Assembly (NCBI RefSeq): GCF_009380165.1 | Contig: NZ_WHUF01000004.1 | Coordinates: 1 to 64,000, forward strand | Direction: 5' to 3' | DNA: 64,000 bases | DNA from: Rugamonas rivuli | GTDB lineage: Bacteria; Pseudomonadota; Gammaproteobacteria; Burkholderiales; Burkholderiaceae_D | Shown: in pieces, positions 49,932 to 60,009 of the stretch | Numbering within the stretch: position 1 is the first letter of the stretch | How the letters are laid out: every line of letters starts with the position of its first letter | Position numbers and translations under genes: made by a program | The notes under the pieces: model-generated | What the model saw: only the letters and a program-made list of their open reading frames with translations | Database searches by the model: none | Told to the model about the DNA's origin: nothing

Positions 49932-50969
49932 TCAGCGCAAGCTGGGTTTGACGTTATCCACCGCCGATTTCATTGCCCCCGCGCCCATCGCCGCGCCGAA
50001 TTTCTTCAGCACGCGTTCAGGCAAGCCTTCATGCTGGGTGTAGTCGATGATGTCTTCGGCCTTGACCACGTCGCGCGCCACGCTGTCGACGGTGCCGAAG
50101 GCGTCGGCCAGGCCCATGTCGATCGACTTGGCGCCGGTCCAGAACAGGCCGGAGAACATGTCCGGGGTTTCCTTCAGGCGCTTGCCACGGCCAGTGCGCA
50201 CCACCTGGATGAACTGCTGGTGGATCTCGTTGAGCATAGCTTGCGCGTATTGCTTGTGCTTGTCCGTCAGCGGGCTGAACGGGTCCATGAAGCCCTTGTT
50301 CTCGCCGGCGGTCAGCAGGCGGCGCTCGACGCCGACTTTTTCCATGATGCCGGTGAAGCCGAAGCCGTCCATCAGCACGCCGATCGAGCCGATGATGCTG
50401 GCCTTGTTGACGTAGATGCGGTCGGCGCCGGCGGCGATGTAGTAGCAGCCGGAGGCGCAGATTTCATCGACCACCACGTACAGCGGCTTGGCCGGATAAC
50501 CTTTGCGCAGGCGCACCATCTCGTCGACGATCATGCCGGCTTGCACCGGACTGCCGCCCGGGCTGTTGATGTGCATCACCACCGCCACCGAACCGCTGTC
50601 GGAAAACGCCTTGTTCAGCGCCGGTATCACCACCGAAGCGGCGCCGCTGCCTTCCGATTCAATCGCGCCTTCGATCTCGATCAGCGCCGTGTGCCGGCCC
50701 AGCGTCTCTTCCGAGCCGGTCCAGCTGATGTCCAGGTAGGCGCTCAGGCCGACGATAATCACCAGCAACGTCACCGCCTTGAAGAATATCCCCCAGCGGC
50801 GTGACGCCTTCTGCTCCTTGAGCGTGGCGAACACCAGCTTTTCCAGCACTTCGCGCTCCCAGTTGGAAGCCTGGACCGTCACCTTGGCCGGTGCCGATGC
50901 CTGGGCCGGCGCGGCCGATGCAGGGTTTTCGGCGCCGTTGCCGCCATTTTCGCTCGTGTTATCGCTCAT
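49932..50969 (-). CDS. sppA: Signal peptide peptidase SppA (S49 family)
   Basis: A 345-residue inner-membrane serine protease. After a cytoplasmic Ala/Pro-rich head there is one membrane helix (FFKAVTLLVIIVGLSAYLDI). The catalytic Ser is in EICASGCYYIAAGADRIY and the Lys in NKASIIGSIGVLMDGFGF, as in the short SppA form. The start MSDNTSEN was preferred; an upstream extension overlaps the Rieske gene. Last gene of the rluC-gph-Rieske-sppA row. Confidence 0.93.
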   Translation of the reverse strand: MSDNTSENGGNGAENPASAAPAQASAPAKVTVQASNWEREVLEKLVFATLKEQKASRRWGIFFKAVTLLVIIVGLSAYLDISWTGSEETLGRHTALIEIEGAIESEGSGAASVVIPALNKAFSDSGSVAVVMHINSPGGSPVQAGMIVDEMVRLRKGYPAKPLYVVVDEICASGCYYIAAGADRIYVNKASIIGSIGVLMDGFGFTGIMEKVGVERRLLTAGENKGFMDPFSPLTDKHKQYAQAMLNEIHQQFIQVVRTGRGKRLKETPDMFSGLFWTGAKSIDMGLADAFGTVDSVARDVVKAEDIIDYTQHEGLPERVLKKFGAAMGAGAMKSAVDNVKPSLR

Positions 50970-50988
50970 AGTTCTCGTATGGTTACAG

Positions 50989-51360
50989 TCAGGCGCGCGC
51001 GGGGCGCACATAGTCATCCGGTTGCCAGAAAATCTGCTGATCGCGTTCAACTACCGTGATCGGGCGCAAACGTCCGCCTTTGCACGGACCGCCGGCGCAG
51101 AAACCGCTGTCCGGCACATAAATCGCGCCGTGGGTGGAGCACATCAGGTACAAGCCGCTGGATTCGAAGAACTCGCCTTCGGCCCAGTCCAGTTCGATCG
51201 GCACATGGGCGCAGCGGTTCAGGTAGGCATACGCCTTGCCGCCGTAGCGCACCACGAAGCCGGTGCCGTCGTCGCCGCCCGCCGTTACCAGGAAGCGCAC
51301 GCCCTTGCCGCCCTCCACCACCGCATCGGCAGCACAGATCAGGATATCTTCGTCCGCCAT
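50989..51360 (-). CDS. Rieske (2Fe-2S) domain protein
   Basis: A 123-residue soluble ferredoxin-like protein. The two cluster motifs are NRCAHVPIEL (CxH) and MCSTHGAIYVPDSGFC (CxxH). It has no membrane anchor. The ATG overlaps the stop of the upstream phosphatase gene (TAATG). Partner enzyme unknown; such small Rieske proteins are common between gph-like and sppA genes in Burkholderiales. Confidence 0.9.
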   Translation of the reverse strand: MADEDILICAADAVVEGGKGVRFLVTAGGDDGTGFVVRYGGKAYAYLNRCAHVPIELDWAEGEFFESSGLYLMCSTHGAIYVPDSGFCAGGPCKGGRLRPITVVERDQQIFWQPDDYVRPARA

Positions 51361-52019
51361 TATGCGTGCTCGCTCAGCCATTGGTGCAGCTCGGCCACCG
51401 TGGCGGCCGAGTACAGCGGATTGCAGGCCGCCAGCTGGTCGGCCGGATGCGCGCCGTACTGCACCGCGATGGCGGACGCGCCGGCATTGTTCGCCATCAG
51501 CAAATCGTGCGATGTATCGCCGATCATCACGGTACGTCGCATATCCTGGCCCAACTCGCGCGTCAGCTCCTGCAGCATGGCGGGATGCGGCTTGGAGAAG
51601 GTTTCGTCCGCGCAACGGGTGGCGTCAAACATGGACAGCAGTTTGACATCGTTCATGGCGCGGTTCAGGCCTACGCGGCTCTTGCCGGTCGCCACGGCCA
51701 GGAAATAGCCATTCTGCGACAGCTCGGTCAGCATGTCGTGTATGCCGGGGAACAGCGTCAGCTCGTGATCGCGCGACAGGAAGTGATAGCGGTAACGCTC
51801 TACCATGCGAGGATAGTAGGATGGATCGATCTCCGGCAGCACGGCTTGCATGGCCTCATGCAGGCCCAGGCCGATCACATGGGCGGCAAGCTCTTCACGC
51901 GGAATCGGCAACGACAAGTCCCGAGCCGCCGCCTGTATGCATTTCACGATCGTTGATGTGGAATCCATCAACGTTCCATCCCAATCGAAGACGATTAAAT
52001 CAAATTGCTTTCTTGCCAT
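51360..52019 (-). CDS. HAD-family phosphatase (phosphoglycolate phosphatase-like)
   Basis: A 219-residue HAD hydrolase. Motif I is FDWDGTLMDS, motif II/III lie in VATGKSRVGLNRAM, and motif IV is MIGDTSHDLLMANNAGA. GGAA precedes the ATG. Gph-like phosphatases remove 2-phosphoglycolate or nucleotide phosphates; the substrate here is not determined. Located 48 bp after rluC. Confidence 0.88.
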   Translation of the reverse strand: MARKQFDLIVFDWDGTLMDSTSTIVKCIQAAARDLSLPIPREELAAHVIGLGLHEAMQAVLPEIDPSYYPRMVERYRYHFLSRDHELTLFPGIHDMLTELSQNGYFLAVATGKSRVGLNRAMNDVKLLSMFDATRCADETFSKPHPAMLQELTRELGQDMRRTVMIGDTSHDLLMANNAGASAIAVQYGAHPADQLAACNPLYSAATVAELHQWLSEHA

Positions 52020-52067
52020 GTGTTCCGGCCTGCTACCGCAAGCCGGCTCCTTCAATAATATTTGCGA

Positions 52068-53066
52068 TTAGTTAAGAGGTTTCCCCAAGCTTACCAAGAA
52101 TCGCTCACATTCGGCGGCCAATGGCGCATTCAGCGTCATGATTTTGCCGGAATCCGGATGGGTAAACGTAATCTGATGGGCGTGCAGGAACATGCGCTTG
52201 AGCGCGCCGCGCGTGGCATCGGCCTTCAGCAAGACGCGGTTCAGCGCAAAATCGCCGTACTTATCGTCACCTACGATGGCGAAGCCGGAAGATGACAGAT
52301 GGACGCGGATCTGGTGCGTGCGTCCGGTCTTCAGTTCGGCTTCCAGCAGCGCGAAATCCTTGAATTTCTTCAGCAGCGTGAACACCGTGTGCGACGGCAT
52401 GCCGTCGGCCTGCACCGCCACGCGGCGCTCGCCGTCGGCGGTGGTGTACTTATGCAGCGGCAGCTTGACGTGCTGGCGCGCATTTTTCCAGTCGCCCGCC
52501 ACCATCGTCAGGTAGCGCTTGTCCGTGTGGCCGTCGCGCATCTGCTCGTGCAGGTTGGTCAGCGCCGAACGTTTCTTCGCCAGCAACAGCAAACCGGAGG
52601 TGTCGCGGTCCAGGCGGTGCACCAGTTCCAGGAACTTGGCGTCAGGACGCGATGCGCGCAGCTGCTCGATCACGCCGAAGGACACGCCGGAACCGCCGTG
52701 CACGGCCACGCCGGCCGGCTTGTCGATCACCAGCAGGTGGGCATCCTCGAAAATGACCTTGAATTCGGCCGCCGGCACGTGGGTGGTGTCGGCCTTTTCC
52801 GCGATGCGGACCGGCGGAATACGGACCACATCCCCCTGTACCAGACGGTACAGTTGATCGATGCGCCCCTTGTTAACACGTACTTCCCCGGAGCGCAAAA
52901 TGCGATAGACGTGGCTTTTCGGTACGCCCTTGCATACGCGCAGCAGGTAGTTGTCGATACGCTGACCTGCTTCTTCTTCAGTAATGGTGACGAACTGTGC
53001 TTGCAGCGGAACCGGCAGGCCAACCTGGGGTGTTGAAGGTGGGATAACATCTTTTTGTTGCTTCAT
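52068..53066 (-). CDS. rluC: 23S rRNA pseudouridine synthase RluC
   Basis: A 332-residue enzyme with an N-terminal S4 domain (AGQRIDNYLLRVCKGVPKSH) and the catalytic Asp in HRLDRDTSGLLLLAKKR; ELKTGRTHQIRVHLSSSG follows. RluC modifies U955, U2504 and U2580 of 23S rRNA in E. coli. It faces away from rne, a gene pair conserved in many proteobacteria. Confidence 0.95.
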   Translation of the reverse strand: MKQQKDVIPPSTPQVGLPVPLQAQFVTITEEEAGQRIDNYLLRVCKGVPKSHVYRILRSGEVRVNKGRIDQLYRLVQGDVVRIPPVRIAEKADTTHVPAAEFKVIFEDAHLLVIDKPAGVAVHGGSGVSFGVIEQLRASRPDAKFLELVHRLDRDTSGLLLLAKKRSALTNLHEQMRDGHTDKRYLTMVAGDWKNARQHVKLPLHKYTTADGERRVAVQADGMPSHTVFTLLKKFKDFALLEAELKTGRTHQIRVHLSSSGFAIVGDDKYGDFALNRVLLKADATRGALKRMFLHAHQITFTHPDSGKIMTLNAPLAAECERFLVSLGKPLN

Positions 53067-53322
53067 TTGCTCTGTCTTCCCAGAAATCTCTCTAAGTCCT
53101 TCATTTTGAATATATAATTGTTTCGCTGCGGTTCAATCTGCGGCAAGTGTAAGAATAAAAGCACATTTTACACAGGGGCGTCTCCACTGGCCTCGCCAAA
53201 TTGCAAATTCAGAGGAAAAAATGTATACGCACCACCCCTGCCGGAATCAAGGTTGCACCGTTGTTGTAATCGGATGCCTGCAAGGATGCTGAATTAATAT
53301 GGTTGGATTGTAAGGATAAAGT

Positions 53323-53355
53323 CCGGCCAGCTTGGTCTAGCACCAAGCTGGCCGG
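53323..53355. repeat. Perfect 13-bp inverted repeat in the rluC-rne region
   Basis: CCGGCCAGCTTGG, seven-base loop, CCAAGCTGGCCGG. There is no T-run on the plus side; the minus side continues ACTTTATCC. It may be an RNA element of the rne leader or a small-RNA hairpin. Confidence 0.6.
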
Positions 53356-53619
53356 TTGATGAAGTTGATAACGCTTGCCGTTTTCGCCAGACCCCATGCT
53401 TTGCTGCAAGCTCGATGGACGGCTGAAACAAGCCTGAAGCATTGTATCTTCGCGAAGTTGCGATACTTGTAGTACGTAAGCCTGGTCAGGATTTGGCTCT
53501 CAACGACGTTGCTCACCGCCTGCATTTCTCTGCCGTCCGTAGGGGCCGCATGGATGAGTTGCAGGTGATGCGAGCACTCGGCATGTCGATCGACCTCATG
53601 CGCCCAGTTGCGGCCGCGA

Positions 53620-53641
53620 CGCGGACGTTTTCGTTCGCGTT
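53620..53641 (+). ncRNA. UUUU-loop hairpin in the rne leader
   Basis: ACGCGGACG and CGTTCGCGT form a nine-base-pair stem (one G-U) with a UUUU loop, about 130 nt before the rne start. Part of the presumed 5' untranslated region; candidate RNase E autoregulatory element. Confidence 0.4.
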
Positions 53642-53710
53642 TCTGCGCTGCACAGGATGGGCATACCCACCGCAATCACATTAATTCTCGCGTATATCCC
53701 TGTACCACGC

Positions 53711-53738
53711 TGCCTCGGTCCTAAGAAACCGAGCGGCA
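53711..53738 (+). ncRNA. Promoter-proximal hairpin just before rne
   Basis: CTCGGT (53714-53719) pairs with ACCGAG (53728-53733), extended by TGC/GCA with small bulges. It stands 35 bp before the rne start codon and could affect translation. Confidence 0.35.
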
Positions 53739-53772
53739 CAGAGATGACCTACGGGTCGCGGAGTTAATAAAA

Positions 53773-56700
53773 ATGAAACGCATGTTGTTTAATGCTACGC
53801 AGCAAGAAGAACTGCGCGTAGCAATCGTCGACGGTCAGAAATTGATCGACATCGACATCGAAACCGCCGGCCGCGAACAGCGCAAATCCAACATCTACAA
53901 AGGCGTGATCACCCGCATCGAACCGTCGCTGGAAGCTTGCTTCGTCAGCTACGGCGAAGATCGCCACGGTTTCCTGCCATTCAAGGAAGTAGCACGCACT
54001 TACTTCCGCGAAGGCGTGGATGTACGCAACGCCTCCGTCAAGGAAGCGCTGCGCGAAGGCCAGGAAATCATGGTCCAGGTGGAAAAGGAAGAGCGCGGCA
54101 ACAAAGGCGCGGCCCTGACCTCCTTCGTCTCGCTGGCCGGCCGCTATCTGGTCCTGATGCCGAACAACCCGCGCGGTGGTGGTGTTTCCCGCCGTGTCGA
54201 AGGTGAAGAGCGCCAGGAACTGCGCGAAACCATGGACAAGCTGGACCTGCCGCCTGGCATGTCCGTCATCGCCCGCACCGCCGGCATCGGCCGCAACGTC
54301 GACGAGCTGCAGTGGGACTTGAACTACCTGATGCAACTGTGGCGCGCAATCGAAGGCGCCGGCAAGTCGGCATCGGGCGCCTTCCTGATCTACCAGGAAT
54401 CGTCGCTGGTAATCCGCGCCATCCGCGATTACTTCCAGCCTGACATCGGCGAAATCCTGATCGACACCGACGACATCTACGAACAAGCTCACCAGTTCAT
54501 GAGCCACGTGATGCCGGACATGGTGCACCGCGTGAAGCGCTACAGCGACGACGTGCCGCTGTTCTCCCGCTTCCAGATCGAACACCAGATCGAAACCGCC
54601 TACAGCCGCACCGTGCCGCTGCCATCGGGCGGCGCCATCGTCATCGACCACACCGAAGCCCTGGTCTCGGTCGACGTCAATTCGGCCCGCGCCACCCGCG
54701 GTTCGGACATCGAAACCACCGCCTTCAACACCAACTGCGAAGCCGCTGAAGAAGTGGCCCGCCAGCTGCGCCTGCGCGACTTGGGCGGCCTGATCGTGAT
54801 CGACTTCATCGACATGGAAGTGGCCAAGAACCAGCGCGAAGTCGAACAGCGCCTGAAAGACGCGCTGCACCACGACCGTGCACGCGTTCAGATGGGCAAG
54901 ATTTCCCGCTTCGGCCTGATGGAACTGTCGCGTCAGCGCCTGCGTCCGTCGCTGTCGGAAGGTTCGCACGTGACCTGCCCGCGCTGCTCCGGCACCGGCC
55001 ATATCCGCGACACCGAATCGTCCGCACTGCAAGTGCTGCGCATCATCCAGGAAGAGGCCATGAAGGAAAACTCGGCCACCATCCACGTGCAAGTGCCGGT
55101 GGATGTGGCAGCCTTCCTGCTGAACGAAAAGCGCGGCGAAGTGCTGAAGATCGAGACCCGCCACCGCATCAGCATCATCCTGGTGCCGAACAAGCACCTG
55201 GAAACCCCGCACTACAAACTGGAGCGCATCAAGCACGACGATCCGCGTCTGGAAGACAGCCAGGCGAGCTACTCGCTGGCCGAGCAAGCCGAAACCGACA
55301 TGGCCTACAGCAAGCGCCAGAAGGAAGAAGCCAAGCCACGCCAGGAAGCCATGGTCAAGACCATCACCCCGGACCAGCCAGCACCGCTGGTCGAGCGCAA
55401 GCCGACCGAAACCGTCATCAAGCCAGCGCCGGCCCCAACGCCAGCACCGGCCGAGCAAGGTTTCTTCGCCAAACTGATCAGCTTCTTCACCGGCAAACCG
55501 GAAACCCCGGCCCTGCCGCAGCAGCCGACCATCGTGGTCAAGGCGCCTTCGGGCGACCGCGGCGACCGCAACGCACGTGGCCCACGCGGCCGCAACCGTA
55601 ACGGCAAGGCCGGCGGCCGTGGCGAGCGCGAAGAGCGCGAACCAGGCGCAGCCCGTCCAGGCCAGGACGAAGCCAAGGCGGCAGACGCCAACGGCCGTCC
55701 GCCACGCGCACCGCGCCCACCACGCGAACCGCGCGAACCACGTGAAAACCAGGCAGCAGAAGGCCAGGCACCACGCGAACGCGCAGAACGCGCCGAGCGT
55801 CCGGAACGCGCAGAGCGCACCCCGCGTCCTCCACGCGAGCCGCGCGGCGAGAAAGCCCCAGTCGAAGCCAAGGTTGAAGAATTGGCCTTGAACGTAGGCG
55901 TGCCGTCGACCGGTCCTGTGACCGAAGCGACCACCAGCATCCTGAAAACCGCGCCGAACGCCGGTCCTGAGGGTGATGAAAACGAAGCAGCGGTGGACGG
56001 TGAAGAACCGCGTCGTCGCCGTCGTCGTGGTGGCCGCAACCGCAATCGCCGCGACCGCGACGGTGCGGAAGGTACGGAAGGCGTTGAAGGCCAGGAATCG
56101 GCAGCAGCCGAAGCCGGCGAGCAAGGCGAACAAATCGCCCTGAGCTTCGTGCCAGTCGCCGAAGCGGCAGCAGTTGCAGCAGCTCCGGTAGCGGAAGCTG
56201 TCGTGGCAGCACCAGCCGTTGAAGCACCGGCCGCCGAGCCAGTCGTGGCAGCAGTTGTGACGCCGGAGCCAGTCGCCGCACCGGCACCGGTTGAACAGCC
56301 AGCCGCCGTTGTTGTTGAAGCCGTACCAGTGGTCGAAGCAGCGCCGGTCGTCGCCGAGCCAGTAGCGGTTGTGGTCGAAGCGCCGGTCGTTGCAGCGCCA
56401 GCGGTTGAGCCAGTCGTCGCAGAAGCGCCGGCAGTGGTGGCAGAAGTTGCCGCTCCAGCCATCGTCGAAGCCGCACCGGTGGTAGCCGCACCAGCACCTG
56501 CACCTGTGCCTACTCCAGCTCCTGCCCCAGTCGCAGCGCCAGTGGTTGCCGAGCCAGTCGCTCCGGTCGCCGTTGCTCCTGCACCGGTGGCAGCACCAGC
56601 GCCAGCACCGGCACCGTCGGCACCGATCGACCTGCAAGCAGTGCTCGGCTCCGCCGGCCTGACGCTGGCAGCTACCGATCCGGCCAAACTGCGCGCAGCG

Positions 56701-56808
56701 CAGGAAGCCGCCGCCAAGGCAGTAGCACCGGCCCGCGTTCCACGCGAACGCAAGCCGCTGCCGCCGCAAGCTGACGAGCCGCTGATCCAGGTGGACACCC
56801 GCCGCTAA
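53773..56808 (+). CDS. rne: Ribonuclease E
   Basis: A 1011-residue endoribonuclease and degradosome scaffold. The N-terminal half is the catalytic part: [20 protein letters not shown], the S1 domain, [11 protein letters not shown] and IVIDFIDM in the DNase I-like active site, and the Zn-link [12 protein letters not shown]. The C-terminal half is disordered: an Arg/Pro-rich RNA-binding stretch ([13 protein letters not shown]) and long Ala/Val/Pro repeats (~780-980). It has a 706-bp upstream gap with a structured leader and ends at a strong terminator. Confidence 0.97.
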   Translation: MKRMLFNATQQEELRVAIVDGQKLIDIDIETAGREQRKSNIYKGVITRIEPSLEACFVSYGEDRHGFLPFKEVARTYFREGVDVRNASVKEALREGQEIMVQVEKEERGNKGAALTSFVSLAGRYLVLMPNNPRGGGVSRRVEGEERQELRETMDKLDLPPGMSVIARTAGIGRNVDELQWDLNYLMQLWRAIEGAGKSASGAFLIYQESSLVIRAIRDYFQPDIGEILIDTDDIYEQAHQFMSHVMPDMVHRVKRYSDDVPLFSRFQIEHQIETAYSRTVPLPSGGAIVIDHTEALVSVDVNSARATRGSDIETTAFNTNCEAAEEVARQLRLRDLGGLIVIDFIDMEVAKNQREVEQRLKDALHHDRARVQMGKISRFGLMELSRQRLRPSLSEGSHVTCPRCSGTGHIRDTESSALQVLRIIQEEAMKENSATIHVQVPVDVAAFLLNEKRGEVLKIETRHRISIILVPNKHLETPHYKLERIKHDDPRLEDSQASYSLAEQAETDMAYSKRQKEEAKPRQEAMVKTITPDQPAPLVERKPTETVIKPAPAPTPAPAEQGFFAKLISFFTGKPETPALPQQPTIVVKAPSGDRGDRNARGPRGRNRNGKAGGRGEREEREPGAARPGQDEAKAADANGRPPRAPRPPREPREPRENQAAEGQAPRERAERAERPERAERTPRPPREPRGEKAPVEAKVEELALNVGVPSTGPVTEATTSILKTAPNAGPEGDENEAAVDGEEPRRRRRRGGRNRNRRDRDGAEGTEGVEGQESAAAEAGEQGEQIALSFVPVAEAAAVAAAPVAEAVVAAPAVEAPAAEPVVAAVVTPEPVAAPAPVEQPAAVVVEAVPVVEAAPVVAEPVAVVVEAPVVAAPAVEPVVAEAPAVVAEVAAPAIVEAAPVVAAPAPAPVPTPAPAPVAAPVVAEPVAPVAVAPAPVAAPAPAPAPSAPIDLQAVLGSAGLTLAATDPAKLRAAQEAAAKAVAPARVPRERKPLPPQADEPLIQVDTRR

Positions 56809-56829
56809 TCGCAGCGGATAGCCCAACCC

Positions 56830-56889
56830 AAAAAGCCCCGCCGGCACTGAGCGCGCTCTTGAGCACGTTCAGGCCGGCGGGGCTTTTTT
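56830..56889 (+). terminator. Intrinsic terminator of rne
   Basis: AAAAAGCCCCGCCGGC pairs with GCCGGCGGGGCTTTTTT, an 11-bp GC stem (56835-56845 with 56873-56883) plus T-run, 22 bp after the stop. Confidence 0.88.
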
Positions 56890-56992
56890 AATGGAAGCCC
56901 GCTCCACCGAGTTGGCGGCGACGTGCTATCGTAGCTTCTTGTAATTCCTCAGATGTTGTCCCGCATTTCAAAAACAGCAAGATTGTAGAGTC

Positions 56993-58102
56993 ATGGCAGA
57001 GAAAATCATCATGATGGCCAGCCAGCGCCGCGCGCCGCCAGCCATCCCCGCAGTCCTGGAAACGCCCACCGGCCTGCTGAGCGATCAGCTGGCCCGCCCG
57101 CTGCACGATCTGCGCATCTCCGTCACCGACCGCTGCAATTTCCGCTGCGTCTACTGCATGCCCAAAGAAGTGTTCGACAAGGACTACCAGTACCTGCCGC
57201 ACACCTCCCTGCTGTCGTTCGAAGAAATCACCCGGCTGGCCAAGACCTTCATCGCCCACGGCGTCGAGAAAATCCGCCTGACCGGCGGCGAACCGCTGCT
57301 GCGCAAGAACATCGAACGCCTGATCGCCATGCTGGCCGAGCTCAAGACCGTCCACGGCAAACCGCTGGACCTGACGCTGACCACCAACGCCTCCCTGCTG
57401 GCGCGCAAAGCGCAGTCGCTCAAGGACGCCGGCCTGCAACGCATCACCGTCTCGCTCGACGCGCTGGACAACACCGTCTTCCAGCGCATGAACGACGTCG
57501 ACTTCTCGGTTGACGATGTACTGCACGGAATAGATGTCGCACATCAAGTCGGCCTGGGCCCGGTCAAGATCAACATGGTGGTCAAAGCCGGCATGAACGA
57601 CCAGGAAATCCTGCCCATGGCCCGCCATTTCAAGCACACGCCCTACATCCTGCGCTTCATCGAATACATGGACGTCGGCGCGTCCAACGGCTGGAAAATG
57701 GACGAAGTCATCCCCTCGGCCGAGGTGGTAAGCCGCATCCACGCTGAGATGCCGCTCGAAGCGCTGTCCGCCAACTACACCGGCGAAACCGCCGCGCGCT
57801 GGCGCTACGCCGACGGCGCTGGCGAGATCGGCGTGATCTCAAGTGTATCCCACGCATTCTGCCGCGACTGTACCCGTGCGCGCCTGTCGACCGAGGGTAA
57901 GCTGTACACTTGTCTGTTCGCCAGCAGCGGCCACGATCTGCGCGCCCTGCTGCGCGACGGCCGCAGCGACGCCGAAATCGGCACCGTGCTGGCCCACCTG
58001 TGGCGCGCGCGCGGCGACCGTTACTCGGAACTGCGGACCAATAACACAGACGGCCTGGAAGCTCGCGCCGCCAAAGTGGAAATGTCTTACATCGGAGGGT
58101 AG
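56993..58102 (+). CDS. moaA: GTP 3',8-cyclase MoaA
   Basis: A 369-residue radical SAM enzyme of molybdenum cofactor synthesis. The SAM cluster motif is CNFRCVYC (~residues 47-54) and the second cluster is formed by [18 protein letters not shown] near the end. It converts GTP to 3',8-cyclo-GTP. The downstream mobA-moeA frame begins one base after its stop, with the ribosome site GGAGGG inside the last codons, so the two are one operon. Confidence 0.96.
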   Translation: MAEKIIMMASQRRAPPAIPAVLETPTGLLSDQLARPLHDLRISVTDRCNFRCVYCMPKEVFDKDYQYLPHTSLLSFEEITRLAKTFIAHGVEKIRLTGGEPLLRKNIERLIAMLAELKTVHGKPLDLTLTTNASLLARKAQSLKDAGLQRITVSLDALDNTVFQRMNDVDFSVDDVLHGIDVAHQVGLGPVKINMVVKAGMNDQEILPMARHFKHTPYILRFIEYMDVGASNGWKMDEVIPSAEVVSRIHAEMPLEALSANYTGETAARWRYADGAGEIGVISSVSHAFCRDCTRARLSTEGKLYTCLFASSGHDLRALLRDGRSDAEIGTVLAHLWRARGDRYSELRTNNTDGLEARAAKVEMSYIGG

Positions 58103-58103
58103 T

Positions 58104-60005
58104 TTGTCTTTGAAGAGCAAGATCACCGGATTGATACTGGCTGGTGGACGCGGCACCCGCATGGGCCGCGTCGATAAAGGCCTGCAGCCGTTTCGCGGCG
58201 CCACGCTGGTCGAACATGTGATGCGCCGCCTGGCGCCGCAAGTCGCCACCGTCGTCATCAACGCCAACCGCAACCTGCCGCAGTACCAGGCGGTGGTCGA
58301 CGCAGCGCCAGTGCTGCCCGATTATCTTGACGGCTTCGAAGGCCCGCTGGCCGGCCTGCAAATCGGCCTGCAATACTGCCCCACCGAACTGCTGCTGACC
58401 GCTCCCTGCGACTCGCCATTCCTGCCCTTAGACCTGGCCGAACGCCTGCACGCAGCGCTGCTGGAGCAGGACGCCGACGTGGCGTTGGCCGTCACCATGG
58501 AGGCCGAGGAAGGCGCCGAACCGTATCGCCAGCCGCATCCGGTGTTCGCGCTGATGAAAGCAAGCCTGCTGCCGCAGCTGGACGCCTACCTGGACACCGG
58601 CGCGCGCCGCATGGAAAGCTGGATCAAATCGCTGCGCGTGGCCGAGGTGATGTTCGACGACGCCGACGCCTTCCGCAACATCAACACGCTGGCCGAGTTG
58701 CAGATGCACGAGCAGGCCAGCGCCAGCCAGCCATCCGCACCTGCGGCACCCGCCAGCGGCGATCCCGACGCGATGCCCGTGGCCGAAGCACAGCGCATCA
58801 TCTGCGAACGCATCACGCCCGTCGCCGCGACCGAAACGCGCGCGCTGCTGCACGGCGCGCTCGATCGCGTGCTGGCCGAAGACATCATCTCGCCGATCAA
58901 CGTGCCGGCCTACGACAACTCGGCGATGGACGGCTACGCGCTGCGCGGCGCCGACCTGCCCGCAGCCGGTGCGCCCGACGCCACGTTCAAGGTGATCGGC
59001 ATAGCCTACGCCGGCCGCCCTTGCACGCAAACGCCGCAAGCCGGTGAGTGCATCCGCATCATGACCGGCGCCGCCATCCCGCCCGGCTGCGACAGCGTGC
59101 TGCCGCAGGAACTGGCCTCCCACATCGACGGCGACAGCGTCACCATCCCGCACGATGCCATCCGCATGGGCGCCAACCGCCGCTTCGCCGGCGAGGATCT
59201 GAAAGCCGGCGGCATCGCGCTGGCCAAGGGAAAAATCCTGCGCCCCGCCGACCTTGGCCTGGTGGCCTCGCTCGGCATCGGCGAAGTGACGGTGCAGCGC
59301 AAACTGCGCGTGGCCTTCTTCTCCACCGGCGACGAACTGCGCTCGCTCGGCGACCATCTCGACGACGGCTGCGTCTACGACAGCAACCGCTACACGCTGT
59401 TCGGCATGCTGACGCGGCTCGGCTGCGAAGTGGTCGACATGGGCATCGTGCGTGACGATCCGGCCGCGCTGGAAGCGGCGCTACGCAAAGCCTGTACCGA
59501 GGCCGATGCCATCATCACCTCCGGCGGCGTATCCGAAGGCGCGGCCGACTACACGCGCGACATCATGGCCCGCCTGGGCGACGTCGCCTTCTGGAAGCTG
59601 GCGATGCGTCCCGGCCGCCCGCTCGCCTTCGGCAAGATCGCAACGGAGGCAGACAGCGCCTGGCTGTTTGGCCTGCCCGGCAATCCGGTGGCGGTGATGG
59701 TGTCGTTCTACATGTTCGCTCGTCCTGCGCTGCTGCGCATGATGGGCGCGCAGGCGACGCAACCTGTCATGCAGGCCCGCGCCACGGAAGCGATCCGCAA
59801 ACGCCCTGGCCGCACCGAGTACCAGCGCGGCATCCTGAGCACCGGAGACGGCGGCGAACCACAAGTGCGCCTCACCGGCGCGCAAGGCTCGGGCATATTG
59901 AGCTCGATGTCCGAGGCGAACTGCATCGTCGTACTGCGCGAAGCACAGGCCAGCGTCGCCGCTGGCGAGATGGTCGACGTGCTGCTGTTCGACGGCCTGG
60001 TCTAG
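58104..60005 (+). CDS. Fused MobA-MoeA: molybdenum cofactor guanylyltransferase / molybdopterin molybdotransferase
   Basis: One uninterrupted 633-codon frame carries two enzymes. Residues ~5-205 are MobA (GLILAGGRGTRMGRVDKGLQ; LLLTAPCDSPFLPLDLAERL; RMESWIKSL). After an Ala/Pro/Ser linker (ASASQPSAPAAPASGDPD), residues ~225-633 are complete MoeA (AYDNSAMDGYALRGADLP; ECIRIMTGAAIPPGCDSVLP; DAIITSGGVSEGAADYTRD; LFGLPGNPVAVMVSFYMF). Start is TTG at 58104 with GGAGGG upstream; TTG at 58110 is an alternative. MobA adds GMP to molybdopterin cofactor and MoeA inserts molybdate, so fusion could channel the cofactor. An ATG at 58772 could give separate MoeA, but no clear ribosome site is seen. Confidence 0.88.
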   Translation: MSLKSKITGLILAGGRGTRMGRVDKGLQPFRGATLVEHVMRRLAPQVATVVINANRNLPQYQAVVDAAPVLPDYLDGFEGPLAGLQIGLQYCPTELLLTAPCDSPFLPLDLAERLHAALLEQDADVALAVTMEAEEGAEPYRQPHPVFALMKASLLPQLDAYLDTGARRMESWIKSLRVAEVMFDDADAFRNINTLAELQMHEQASASQPSAPAAPASGDPDAMPVAEAQRIICERITPVAATETRALLHGALDRVLAEDIISPINVPAYDNSAMDGYALRGADLPAAGAPDATFKVIGIAYAGRPCTQTPQAGECIRIMTGAAIPPGCDSVLPQELASHIDGDSVTIPHDAIRMGANRRFAGEDLKAGGIALAKGKILRPADLGLVASLGIGEVTVQRKLRVAFFSTGDELRSLGDHLDDGCVYDSNRYTLFGMLTRLGCEVVDMGIVRDDPAALEAALRKACTEADAIITSGGVSEGAADYTRDIMARLGDVAFWKLAMRPGRPLAFGKIATEADSAWLFGLPGNPVAVMVSFYMFARPALLRMMGAQATQPVMQARATEAIRKRPGRTEYQRGILSTGDGGEPQVRLTGAQGSGILSSMSEANCIVVLREAQASVAAGEMVDVLLFDGLV

Positions 60006-60009
60006 CCGC

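Larger units (their letters stand above)
53067..53772. other. Intergenic region with the long structured rne leader
   Basis: 706 bp between rluC and rne. It contains the rluC promoter area (AT-rich, 53090-53180) and three strong hairpins toward rne: 53323-53355, 53620-53641 and 53711-53738. Short open frames in it have no family likeness or ribosome site. In gamma-proteobacteria the rne leader mediates autoregulation by RNase E; the same is likely here. Confidence 0.6.

Noticed and set aside
49859..49951. 30-codon signal-peptide-like frame (MKKAGLIMLIGSPVILSLRL start) convergent with sppA
   Set aside because: No Shine-Dalgarno or promoter, and the end overlaps sppA coding sequence; too short to support.
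53442..53684. 80-codon frame in the rluC-rne region
   Set aside because: No family likeness or ribosome site, and it overlaps strong hairpins; better explained as rne leader RNA.
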